NCBI GenBank assembly: GCA_014860745.1
Contig: JACZJC010000027.1
Span: 34,492-98,491 of the forward strand
DNA: 64,000 nucleotides
Direction: 5' to 3'
From: Anaerolineales bacterium
Lineage (GTDB): Bacteria; Chloroflexota; Anaerolineae; Anaerolineales; Villigracilaceae
A model generated the notes under the pieces. The model was not told where the DNA came from. It saw nothing but the letters and a program-made list of their open reading frames with translations, and ran no database searches. The position numbers and the translations under genes are program-made. This document shows, piece after piece, positions 26,268 through 33,934 of the stretch. The first letter of the stretch is position 1, and every line of letters starts with the position of its first letter.

Positions 26268-27569
26268 ATGAACTTTCCCCTCCCTGAATTCATCGTAGTG
26301 AGCGCAAGCAATCCGTGGACCTATATTCTCTTTGGTGTGATCGGTTTTGCATTCGGCTACGTACTCGAAATGTCGGGCTTTGGCGATTCGCGCAAACTGG
26401 CCGCGCAGTTCTACTTCACCGAATTAACCGTGCTCAAGGTCATGTTCACCGCCATCGTTGTGGCGATGGTATTAACCTTCGGCGCAGTCGGGCTTGGGCT
26501 TCTTGATTTCAGCCAGGTCTGGGTCAACCCGACCTATCTTTGGTCAGGCATCCTCGGTGGTCTGATCATGGGCGTCGGTTTCATCGTCGGCGGCTTCTGC
26601 CCAACTACCTCACTCGCATCCGCTTCGACCGGCAAGATCGACGGTATGTTCTTCATGCTTGGCGGTTTCGTCGGCGCCGCGATCTTTGCTGAAACCGAAA
26701 AATTCTTCACCCACTGGTACAACAATGCCGGATATTACGGACGGCTGACCCTCGACCAGGTCTTCAACCTGCCAATCGGGGTTGTCGTCCTGCTCGTTGT
26801 ATTGATGGCGCTCTTTATGTTCTGGGGCGCGGAGCAACTCGAGCGCATCGTTGGCAAAAAAGATATGAGCAGGGAACCCAAACTCCGCATTGCTGGGGCA
26901 GGCGCTTTGGTCGTTCTCGCATTCGCAGTCGTTTTCATCGGTTCGCCTTCAATCGAAGAAAAATACAACAACCTGACTTTCACGCGCACTGAAACCATTC
27001 AACTCGAAGGTCAGGAGCCCATCGTCAACACGATCACCTACTCTGCCGACCAAATGCTTGCGAACCGGCTGGTCTTTGTCACTCCTGCTGAAGCGTTCAA
27101 AGCAAAATACAATCAGGGTATGAAACCCATTTATCTCGATGTACGCGCCGAAGCGGACTACAATCTTTACCATATAGAAAATGCAGTTAATGTCCCACTC
27201 GACCGCATCCTCGAAATTGTACCTGTCCTCTTGAGCGAACCGCCTGCGAACTCGGTTTTCATTTTGATAAGTAACGACGAAACCGCAGCTGTCAGCGCCT
27301 GGAAACTATTGGTTGGCTCGAGCGTCCAAAATGTGTATATTCTGGAAGGCGGAGTAAACAACTGGATCGCCTTCTTCGGCAGTGACGACAAAACGCTTCG
27401 TCCCAACCCGACAGCTGGGGACGACCAATTAGGCTATCTCTTCCCTGCCGCATTGGGCAGCCGTTATGAGTCATGCTCACCGGACCCAGTCGAGTATGAA
27501 AAACTGGAATTCGAGCAGAAGATCATATTGCAATTGAAACGAGACAAGAGCGGTGGAGGGTGCGGGTAA
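26268..27569 (+). CDS. YeeE/YedE transporter half fused to a cysteine-less rhodanese domain
   Basis: A 433-residue protein. The first 230 residues are membrane helices with the family motifs GYVLEMSGFGDSRKLAAQFY and MGVGFIVGGFCPTTSLASAS (a relay Cys). From about residue 268 there is a rhodanese domain (YLDVRAEADYNLYHIENAVN, then VYILEGGVNNW). Where active rhodaneses have Cys-x4-R, here the loop reads ISNDETAAV, so the catalytic Cys is Ser. The C-terminus has other cysteines (SCSPDP near residue 403 and the terminal GGGCG). AGAAGGAG precedes the ATG. The rhodanese part probably binds or positions sulfur rather than transferring it by the usual Cys. Confidence 0.88.
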   Translation: MNFPLPEFIVVSASNPWTYILFGVIGFAFGYVLEMSGFGDSRKLAAQFYFTELTVLKVMFTAIVVAMVLTFGAVGLGLLDFSQVWVNPTYLWSGILGGLIMGVGFIVGGFCPTTSLASASTGKIDGMFFMLGGFVGAAIFAETEKFFTHWYNNAGYYGRLTLDQVFNLPIGVVVLLVVLMALFMFWGAEQLERIVGKKDMSREPKLRIAGAGALVVLAFAVVFIGSPSIEEKYNNLTFTRTETIQLEGQEPIVNTITYSADQMLANRLVFVTPAEAFKAKYNQGMKPIYLDVRAEADYNLYHIENAVNVPLDRILEIVPVLLSEPPANSVFILISNDETAAVSAWKLLVGSSVQNVYILEGGVNNWIAFFGSDDKTLRPNPTAGDDQLGYLFPAALGSRYESCSPDPVEYEKLEFEQKIILQLKRDKSGGGCG

Positions 27570-27588
27570 ACGGTCGTTGCAGCTAGTG

Positions 27589-27624
27589 AAAAAACTTCCG
27601 AGGTTTCGACTTTAGAAGTTTTTT
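27589..27624 (+). terminator. Rho-independent terminator of the sulfur operon
   Basis: Ten-bp stem AAAAAACTTC/GAAGTTTTTT (27589-27598, 27615-27624) followed by more T, 19 bp after the rhodanese-fusion stop. Confidence 0.75.
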
Positions 27625-27689
27625 TCATTTCGCCTGCCCGATATAGTTTATACTTAAGTGCGGACCACAAAAATACCAAGAGGTAAATC

Positions 27690-28151
27690 ATGAAGAAACA
27701 CCTTTTCCTGTTGATAATTTTGACCATACCCACACTCCTCTCCGCCTGTGCACCGGCCACACCCACCCAGCCTCCTGTGGACACAATTGGAACGCGGGCT
27801 GCAGAGTTGGCATCCCTTATGTTGACCCAGACCGTGGCGGCATATTCCCCCACCCCGCCGCCAACCTTCACCCCTGCGCCGACCGCCACTGAAATCATCT
27901 TACCAACCCCGGAACCGATTCATGAACCCATGGTTAGGAATGGCCCGGCACCATGTTATTTAAAACCTGACCCCTCGTCAGTGCTTTCCAGCAATATTTC
28001 AGATTTTGAGATCGTGGAATTGCTCGCCATCAGCTCCATCCCAGGCTGGTATAAAATTACGAATCCGTACTTCAACACCCCCTGCTGGATATATGAAGAT
28101 TATATCGATATCGACGGAAAAATGGATTTATCTCGTTTTCCAATCGAGTAA
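27690..28151 (+). CDS. Lipoprotein with Thr/Pro linker and small C-terminal domain
   Basis: A 153-residue predicted lipoprotein: signal peptide with lipobox LSAC (Cys at about residue 20), a Pro/Thr-rich linker (about residues 50-75) and a C-terminal domain of about 70 residues with PCYLKPDPSSVL, EIVELLAIS and GWYKITNPYFNTPCWIYEDYI, which looks like a bacterial SH3 (SH3b) repeat. Anchored outside the membrane. Function unknown. Monocistronic, with its own terminator. Confidence 0.75.
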   Translation: MKKHLFLLIILTIPTLLSACAPATPTQPPVDTIGTRAAELASLMLTQTVAAYSPTPPPTFTPAPTATEIILPTPEPIHEPMVRNGPAPCYLKPDPSSVLSSNISDFEIVELLAISSIPGWYKITNPYFNTPCWIYEDYIDIDGKMDLSRFPIE

Positions 28152-28170
28152 TTTTAAGTTTCAAAAACCT

Positions 28171-28213
28171 GAAAAAGGCACCCGGAGGAGACTATTCCGG
28201 GTGCCTTTTTTTC
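28171..28213 (+). terminator. Rho-independent terminator
   Basis: A 16-bp stem AAAAAGGCACCCGGA-type (28171-28186 with 28196-28213) and a run of seven T, directly after the SH3-like lipoprotein gene. Confidence 0.9.
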
Positions 28214-28272
28214 AATTTTTTCGTAATTCTTTCACAACGCTTTTTTCTGAATTAAGGGCTAAAATAAATATT

Positions 28273-28902
28273 ATGAAAAAAGATAAAGGTTACCTGATGG
28301 TCGTTGAGGATGTACCCGATATCCTCACCCTGCTCGACACCACGTTGAAATTCAAGGGGTATCGCGTGGTTACGGCGCGGAATGGGCAGGAAGCGTTCGA
28401 AATCATCAAGAAGGACAAACCCGCTCTGGTTATCACTGACATCCTGATGCCTAAAATGGACGGATTCAGCCTGGTGCACCGCCTGCGGGTGGACCTTGAG
28501 ACACGGAACATTCCAGTGATTTTCCTTTCCGCAACCTACGTCGCCCCTGAAGACGTTTCCTTTGCCCTCACCATCGGCGCAACCCGGTTCTTAGAAAAAC
28601 CTGTAAATCTTTCTGAATTCCTGCCGATGATCGAAGAGCTTTTGAGCACTCCCCAAAAGGTTTCAACAGAACCTCTCAGTGAAATTGAGTTTTACAAAGG
28701 TTATCGAAAAAGGCTGGAGATCAAACTGGCCGAAAAGAACGCCCGCATCATTCGCGGCGAAGGTTTCCTCCACAATCTTACAAAAGCTGAAAAGGAAACT
28801 CTTACCGTATCGCTCCAGCAGGCCATCGAGGAGCGAAAGGAAATTTTGCGGCTGCTCAATCAGCTCAACGTGCTCATGGAAAAGGCCGGCAACGCCGAAT
28901 AA
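28273..28902 (+). CDS. Response regulator with C-terminal coiled-coil
   Basis: A 209-residue cytoplasmic protein. The receiver domain (about residues 1-125) has the acidic pair in VVEDVPD, the phospho-acceptor Asp in VITDILMPKMDG (about residue 57), the Thr/Ser position in IFLSAT and the Lys in FLEKPVN. The remaining 80 residues are helical and charged, with no DNA-binding domain or output enzyme. It probably relays signal by protein contact. No Shine-Dalgarno; TAAAAT lies about 8 bases upstream. A histidine kinase with a cyclic-nucleotide domain is encoded 0.4 kb downstream. Confidence 0.88.
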   Translation: MKKDKGYLMVVEDVPDILTLLDTTLKFKGYRVVTARNGQEAFEIIKKDKPALVITDILMPKMDGFSLVHRLRVDLETRNIPVIFLSATYVAPEDVSFALTIGATRFLEKPVNLSEFLPMIEELLSTPQKVSTEPLSEIEFYKGYRKRLEIKLAEKNARIIRGEGFLHNLTKAEKETLTVSLQQAIEERKEILRLLNQLNVLMEKAGNAE

Positions 28903-28935
28903 ACGGACACACACTGGACCCGGAGGCTCGACCCG

Positions 28936-29163
28936 ATGAATTCACTCGAAGAAATGATCTTGCAGGAAATTTCGACCCTTCCCGAAATGCGCCTGATCGA
29001 TGTGCTTGGTTTCATCCGTTATATAAAATCGGAAAAATCGGAAAAACCAATATGGATCGAGGAATGGTTCGAGACAGTGTTACAGACTGTACATCGGCGA
29101 GAGGCGGAATTAAACATCACAAAAGCCGATATTGAAGCGCAGATCAAAAAGATGCGCACCTAA
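28936..29163 (+). CDS. Small helical protein, antitoxin-like (DUF2281-like)
   Basis: A 75-residue protein beginning MNSLEEMILQEISTLPEMRL and continuing VLGFIRYIKSEK, a pattern like small DUF2281/VapB-type proteins encoded next to toxins. No toxin gene is adjacent. GGAGG precedes the ATG with good spacing, and it lies 33 bp after the response regulator, so it is probably expressed with it. Function unknown; orphan antitoxin or regulator. Confidence 0.55.
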   Translation: MNSLEEMILQEISTLPEMRLIDVLGFIRYIKSEKSEKPIWIEEWFETVLQTVHRREAELNITKADIEAQIKKMRT

Positions 29164-29318
29164 AAATATTCTGCGAACCGCTCCGGGGAAATAGGAAGCG
29201 TACACAGAGACAACCTTTCAATTTTGCCAGTATCCATTCAATAAATCAAAAAATAGTCCAAATGGGTGAAAATCCACTTTGGGGCGAGTGATAGAATCTT
29301 AGATAATACAGGCCTCCA

Positions 29319-30485
29319 ATGACCACGATCCGCACCCCCGCAAAAATCATTCCTCGCGCTTTCCCAGGCATCAAGCCGGACGAAGTGCAGGAGATCATTA
29401 TGAACAGCCGCATCATGACGTATCCTGCGGACACGGTAGTTTGCCGCGAGGATGCCGTGGAGACTACCTTCTACATGATTCTCGAAGGGGACTTTGAAGT
29501 CACCAAGCTCATCAACAAAACCGATGCGCGCCTGCTAAAAACACTTACTGCGGGGGATTTTTTCGGCGAGATGGCCCTTATTCACAACGCTCCCCGGGCT
29601 GCGACGGTGCGGTCCCTTACAAATGTTGTCGTTCTGGAATTGGACAAGGAAGGCTTCGACCGCGTTTTGAAACGAAGCCCGAGCGTGTCCATGGCCATGG
29701 TCGGAGAGATCAGCAGTCGGTTAAGACAGAACGACCAACTCGCCATTGAAGACTTGCGGCTGCGCGCATCCGAATTAGCCAGCGCCTATCAAAAACTAGC
29801 CGAACAGGATCTCGCCCGGCAGGAATTCCTCTCCAACATCGCCCATGAACTTCGAACCCCTTTGATGATCGCCAGTGGATATTTGCACGCTCTCAAAAAA
29901 GGCATGTTGAGCGGCGAGCAGCTAAAATCATCCGTCGATACCATCAGTCGTAATGTGGACCAGATCGTCTCGCTTACGAATGACATCCTATTCCTGCAGG
30001 AGATCGACCTCGTCCTTCCCGACTTTCAACCTGTGGACATGGTTGAGGTTGTAACCCGTGTGGCATCAAAATATAAGAACAAAGCCACGGAACGGCGTGT
30101 AACAATCAATATCCATGAAAGGCGGGATATTCCAAACGTACAAGGCGATGTGCAAACTCTTGAAAGAGCAGTGACCGCGCTTGTAGACAATGCCATTAAA
30201 TTCAGCGCTCCGAATGGCAAGGTGGATATCCATTTTAATAGCCAGGCAAAGCAGGTCAGTGTTTCTGTTGAAGATTATGGCATTGGTATCGACCCGGCGA
30301 TCCGTCCGCGGATTTTTGACAGGTTCATTCATCTCGAAAAAAGCGGCGATGAGCTATATAGCGGGCTTGGAATTGGGCTTTCCATCGCGCGCCAGGTCAT
30401 TCAACAGCACAAAGGCTCGCTCGATGTTGACAGCCAATTAGGCAAAGGCAGTAAGTTCACCATCACCTTGTTGCAGTGGTTGTAA
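29319..30485 (+). CDS. Histidine kinase with N-terminal cyclic-nucleotide-binding domain
   Basis: A 388-residue soluble protein. Residues about 10-135 form a CRP-like cNMP-binding domain (DTVVCREDAVETTFYMILEG, GDFFGEMALIHNAPRAATV). After a coiled-coil linker comes the HisKA domain with phospho-acceptor His in NIAHELRTPL (about residue 174), then HATPase_c with ALVDNAIKFSAP (N box), EDYGIGIDP (G1) and GLGIGLSIARQV (G2). It has no transmembrane segment, so it senses a cytoplasmic cue. GATAAT lies 12 bases before the ATG and there is no Shine-Dalgarno. The receiver protein upstream is a candidate partner. Confidence 0.92.
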   Translation: MTTIRTPAKIIPRAFPGIKPDEVQEIIMNSRIMTYPADTVVCREDAVETTFYMILEGDFEVTKLINKTDARLLKTLTAGDFFGEMALIHNAPRAATVRSLTNVVVLELDKEGFDRVLKRSPSVSMAMVGEISSRLRQNDQLAIEDLRLRASELASAYQKLAEQDLARQEFLSNIAHELRTPLMIASGYLHALKKGMLSGEQLKSSVDTISRNVDQIVSLTNDILFLQEIDLVLPDFQPVDMVEVVTRVASKYKNKATERRVTINIHERRDIPNVQGDVQTLERAVTALVDNAIKFSAPNGKVDIHFNSQAKQVSVSVEDYGIGIDPAIRPRIFDRFIHLEKSGDELYSGLGIGLSIARQVIQQHKGSLDVDSQLGKGSKFTITLLQWL

Positions 30486-30543
30486 TCAGACCGAATGCTT
30501 TGTGTAAATTTTCGTGCAAAGAAAGTTCGTTTTTGGAGAAAAA

Positions 30544-31332
30544 ATGCGGTTTAAGCGATTGTCCTTCTGTCTCATCATCGGCCTCGGATTTGCCGGCATA
30601 ATCGGCTGCAGCCAGGGGATAGGTACGAATTCAACCGATGTTATCCTTCCATTTACGCAACAAGCACCCGTATCAAATCCAAGCGTGTTATGTGAAAATC
30701 GCCTGTTTCCAGTTCGGGCAGGCGCAAGTTGGATGTACCTCAACACCGGCGGCCCAAGCGGAACCTTTCCTTACAGCGATACGATCAGTGAAGTCCATGA
30801 AGACGGATTCACCCTCACAACCCAATATTCGAATATGAGCCGCTCTCAACAATGGGAATGTGAAACCGACGGGTTGAAGGCGCTGGAACTTGGGGGCGGC
30901 ACCACGGCCAGCATCACCATGCAGGGGATTACAGCTGAATTCACCACTTCGGATATCTCAGGCATCAGCCTGCCAAATAATTTGGAGAATGGATTGCAAT
31001 GGGAATACAGCCTTTCGATCGTCGGGACACTCCCAATGCCGACCGGCGAATTGGTTCAATCCACTGGAAGTTTCTCCTCCTTAATGCACGAAATGGGCAC
31101 AGAATATATAACTGTACCGGCAGGCACATTTGAAGCGGTAAAAATTCAATCCACTTCTGTTGTGGAAATCTTTGTACCATTCGGCGGCCAACAAGTCCCC
31201 ATGAAATTCAACAGCACAAGCATGGTCTGGTATGCGCCTGGTGTCGGTTATATCAAATCCATCGAGAATTGGGACCTGGGCGGAGAGCCGTATACATCCA
31301 CCACTGAATTACAGACCTATGTGATTCCATAA
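30544..31332 (+). CDS. Predicted lipoprotein, unknown family
   Basis: A 262-residue exported protein with a signal peptide and lipobox GIIGC (about residue 21). The mature part is beta-rich (FPVRAGASWMYLNTGG, YITVPAGTFEAVKIQST, MVWYAPGVGYIKS), a pattern of secreted proteins with a YtpA/DUF3108-like beta-sandwich, which I cannot confirm. GGAG lies before the ATG at 30544. Its 3' end overlaps the convergent Nudix gene by 16 bp. Confidence 0.78.
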   Translation: MRFKRLSFCLIIGLGFAGIIGCSQGIGTNSTDVILPFTQQAPVSNPSVLCENRLFPVRAGASWMYLNTGGPSGTFPYSDTISEVHEDGFTLTTQYSNMSRSQQWECETDGLKALELGGGTTASITMQGITAEFTTSDISGISLPNNLENGLQWEYSLSIVGTLPMPTGELVQSTGSFSSLMHEMGTEYITVPAGTFEAVKIQSTSVVEIFVPFGGQQVPMKFNSTSMVWYAPGVGYIKSIENWDLGGEPYTSTTELQTYVIP

Positions 31333-31820
31333 AATTTTACCTGCAACCGCCCATCGGTATCGTAGAAAGAGCGGGCAGAGAAAGGCGCATCGCCTCTCTT
31401 CATGGAATGGATTCGCTCCAAAAGAACGGGAAGATCCTCCACAACTGGAAGATGATAAACCGCCTCTTTCCCGACCCATTCGACTGTTCCTTCTTTAGAG
31501 ACCCTGACTTCTCCCTGCACATTTTCCCCGCACACCACAAATAGACAGACACCCACCTCCCCCGCATCCACAAGAACGGTACCGCATATCCATAAATCGG
31601 CGGTGACACTGGCTTCTTCCAGCAATTCACGCCCCGCAGCGGAGAGGACATCCTCCCCCCTTTCCACGTGCCCGCCAAGACAGTTATATTTACCGGCCCA
31701 CAATCGTTTTGTCGCAGCGCCTCTAATTAATAAATATTCATCCCCGCGCCGGACAAAGATGGCCGTGCGGGGAATGAACATATATCGTTCTTCGGTAATG
31801 CCTTGATCGGAAACAGGCAT
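31317..31820 (-). CDS. Nudix hydrolase
   Basis: A 167-residue Nudix protein that cleaves nucleoside diphosphates linked to another moiety. The Nudix box reads GGHVERGEDVLSAAGRELLEEA (about residues 48-69), an exact GX5EX7REUXEE match. Substrate unknown; the start MFIPRTAIFVRRGDEYLLIR resembles MutT/NUDT families. It lies 12 bp after the aldolase gene on the same strand. A start at residue 14 is also possible. Its last 16 bases overlap the lipoprotein gene on the other strand. Confidence 0.9.
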   Translation of the reverse strand: MPVSDQGITEERYMFIPRTAIFVRRGDEYLLIRGAATKRLWAGKYNCLGGHVERGEDVLSAAGRELLEEASVTADLWICGTVLVDAGEVGVCLFVVCGENVQGEVRVSKEGTVEWVGKEAVYHLPVVEDLPVLLERIHSMKRGDAPFSARSFYDTDGRLQVKFYGIT

Positions 31821-31832
31821 TTCAGTTAAGGA

Positions 31833-33251
31833 TTAATCCGCCAAATCGCTGACATCTTCTGCAGCGGCATCCACCTTCACATAGTCTGCCAATACGGGAG
31901 CAATTTTGACAGGCTTGATAAATTTATCGGTGTACTGTCGTGTATCCTTCACGCCAAGCAGGTTAAAGAGCTTGTCAAACTGCGCCTCCCAGGCTTTGCC
32001 AAGATTTTCTTTTTCCGACTCAGGCAAAGCATAGGACTTGGCCTTGAACGGGCCTACCGCATTCTTGCGGGTTTTGTAATAGAACTGTTCATCGGTCATA
32101 CCGGGTTTGCGCTCACCTGCGGAGTTGACATCCAGCCATTCGTACATCTCCCTCTTAAATTCCGCCGGAATATTATCAAAGAACATGGTGGTGAAGTTCG
32201 TTGCAAGGTGTACTTCAATGGCTTCGTGCTGGACGAATTGATTGAAATTCTCCTCCGGCAAAGTGGATGCGCCATGCTGTACAGTGCCGCCCATGCCATA
32301 TTCCTTGCGAGCTACGCGGCTCAGGTCGCGTAAAACGTCAAACGCAATATTTACTTTGGCGAGCGATCCATCCGGAAGTACCGTGCCGCCATGGGATGTG
32401 CCAGTCAACACGCTAATCTTGCTCAGGCCAGGCTTACCGGGCGCAAGAGATTTCAATTGGGTATTGTAGGCATTCATATATGCACGCAGCTCGGGCTCGG
32501 TGGAGTTGGTAGTTCCCACCTCGCCGATCTCCCCGCCGATGGAAATGGTGACACCTGCGGGCTCGCGGCTGCGGATCAAGGCGGAGAGTTCCGCAGAAAG
32601 CCTGCTGTTCAAAGCCTGCTGCTCATCCACAGTTGGAAGATGAATATCGACAAGGGTCGAAGTATCGACATCAATATTGAAAAAGCCCGCTGCGATCGCT
32701 TCCAGCGACAGATCGCGCACGGCTTGCATTTCCGTTTCAGGGTCTGTCATATACCGTTTTGCTGAAACCTGGAAATGGTCGCCCTGAATGAATACGGGGC
32801 CGACAAATCCCTCAACGATGGCAGCCGCGAAAATATTGGTGGCATATTCCGATGGCCGTTGGGCCGTGTAACTCATTTCAGAACGCGCCAATTCGAAGAT
32901 AAATGCTCCCGCGTTGATTTTTTTCGCGGCACGGAACATGGCACAGGCTGCATGAAAAGACAAAGCCCGCAGGTTGAACGCAGGGGTTGTAAAGGTCATT
33001 GGGGCTTCGCCGCGGCCGCGGGCCATATAAAGATCGTGGATGGACGCCGGGTAAATGCCCAATTCCAGAGCTGCGGCGCGGACAAGGTAACGGGACCAGC
33101 CTGAAGTCGAGTCTGAGGCGAGCGCAGACCGCTCCACCAGTTTCCCGATATTCTTCCTTAATTTATTTACATCGAGTAATTTGACGTTTTTCCCTTCAAC
33201 AGCCAAACTCTTTTCGACGAGTTCGAGCAGGGTTTTAATCGGATCCGACAT
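31833..33251 (-). CDS. Class II fructose-bisphosphate aldolase family protein
   Basis: A 472-residue zinc-dependent class II aldolase, longer than E. coli Fba (359). Motifs: GDHFQV (first zinc His), FFNIDVDTSTLVDI, GGEIGEVGTTNSTEPELRAY, TSHGGTVLPDGSLAKVNIAFD and QHGASTLPEENF. It likely catalyses reversible cleavage of fructose-1,6-bisphosphate, though tagatose-bisphosphate or other ketose phosphates cannot be excluded. TAGGAGC precedes the ATG. The first 60 residues are a helical extension. The Nudix gene follows. Confidence 0.88.
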   Translation of the reverse strand: MSDPIKTLLELVEKSLAVEGKNVKLLDVNKLRKNIGKLVERSALASDSTSGWSRYLVRAAALELGIYPASIHDLYMARGRGEAPMTFTTPAFNLRALSFHAACAMFRAAKKINAGAFIFELARSEMSYTAQRPSEYATNIFAAAIVEGFVGPVFIQGDHFQVSAKRYMTDPETEMQAVRDLSLEAIAAGFFNIDVDTSTLVDIHLPTVDEQQALNSRLSAELSALIRSREPAGVTISIGGEIGEVGTTNSTEPELRAYMNAYNTQLKSLAPGKPGLSKISVLTGTSHGGTVLPDGSLAKVNIAFDVLRDLSRVARKEYGMGGTVQHGASTLPEENFNQFVQHEAIEVHLATNFTTMFFDNIPAEFKREMYEWLDVNSAGERKPGMTDEQFYYKTRKNAVGPFKAKSYALPESEKENLGKAWEAQFDKLFNLLGVKDTRQYTDKFIKPVKIAPVLADYVKVDAAAEDVSDLAD

Positions 33252-33364
33252 GATATGCTCCTAGGAAAAAATGGTAACTTGATTATAACTGGAATTAAAC
33301 GATATAATTGAAACGTAGTGAGACGACTCAAGATAATCCACGTATATAAGCCCAGGAGGCTCAA

Positions 33365-33889
33365 ATGAGCGATTTCTTTGATAAAGTAAGTAGCCAGATA
33401 GACCCGTTCAAGAAGCTGCTTTCGTACATCCCCGGCTTCAGCGGTTACATTGAAAGGCAAAACCGCCGCGATGCAGATAAAATTCTGCGCGAGACTGTGG
33501 CGCGACGCTTCGAAGAACACTGGAGCCGCGCATCAAACCTGCAGGTGGAAATGGTGAGCAGCGGCATGATCAAGTATGTGGATGATATGGAAAAAGCCGC
33601 GCTCGCTTTGCGCACCTTCATCGACAAGATCACCACTGCCGCGCGGGGTTATTCGGGACTGTTCGACGCCGTGAAGATCAACGAAAAGGAACTTGAATCG
33701 ATCTACCAATTCGATGCGGCATTTTTCGACCTTGGGGACCAGGTAGGCTCGGCGTTAAACAACGTGGAGGCCAGCCTTGGTGACGAAACGGCTTTGCCGG
33801 CAGCGATTCGCAATCTGACCACGCTTGCCCGCCTGGCCGTGGAAACCTTCGAGCGCCGTTCCGAGATCGTCACCGGTAACGGGAAATAA
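33365..33889 (+). CDS. Helical cytoplasmic protein of unknown function
   Basis: A 174-residue, mostly helical protein with no signal peptide, membrane segment or cysteine. AGGAGG precedes the ATG. I do not recognise the family. It sits just before the molybdenum hydroxylase operon and is separated from it by a 45-bp gap holding a hairpin. The regular heptad-like spacing suggests a coiled coil or helical bundle. Confidence 0.7.
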   Translation: MSDFFDKVSSQIDPFKKLLSYIPGFSGYIERQNRRDADKILRETVARRFEEHWSRASNLQVEMVSSGMIKYVDDMEKAALALRTFIDKITTAARGYSGLFDAVKINEKELESIYQFDAAFFDLGDQVGSALNNVEASLGDETALPAAIRNLTTLARLAVETFERRSEIVTGNGK

Positions 33890-33895
33890 AACATT

Positions 33896-33924
33896 GCAGG
33901 GACACAGCAACACTGTGTCCCTGC
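33896..33924 (+). promoter_or_regulatory. Hairpin immediately before the molybdenum hydroxylase operon
   Basis: A perfect 12-bp stem (33896-33907 and 33913-33924) with a 5-base loop, ending 10 bp before the next ATG, no T run. It could hide the ribosome binding region or process the transcript. A terminator is less likely. Confidence 0.5.
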
Positions 33925-33934
33925 GGATATCATT

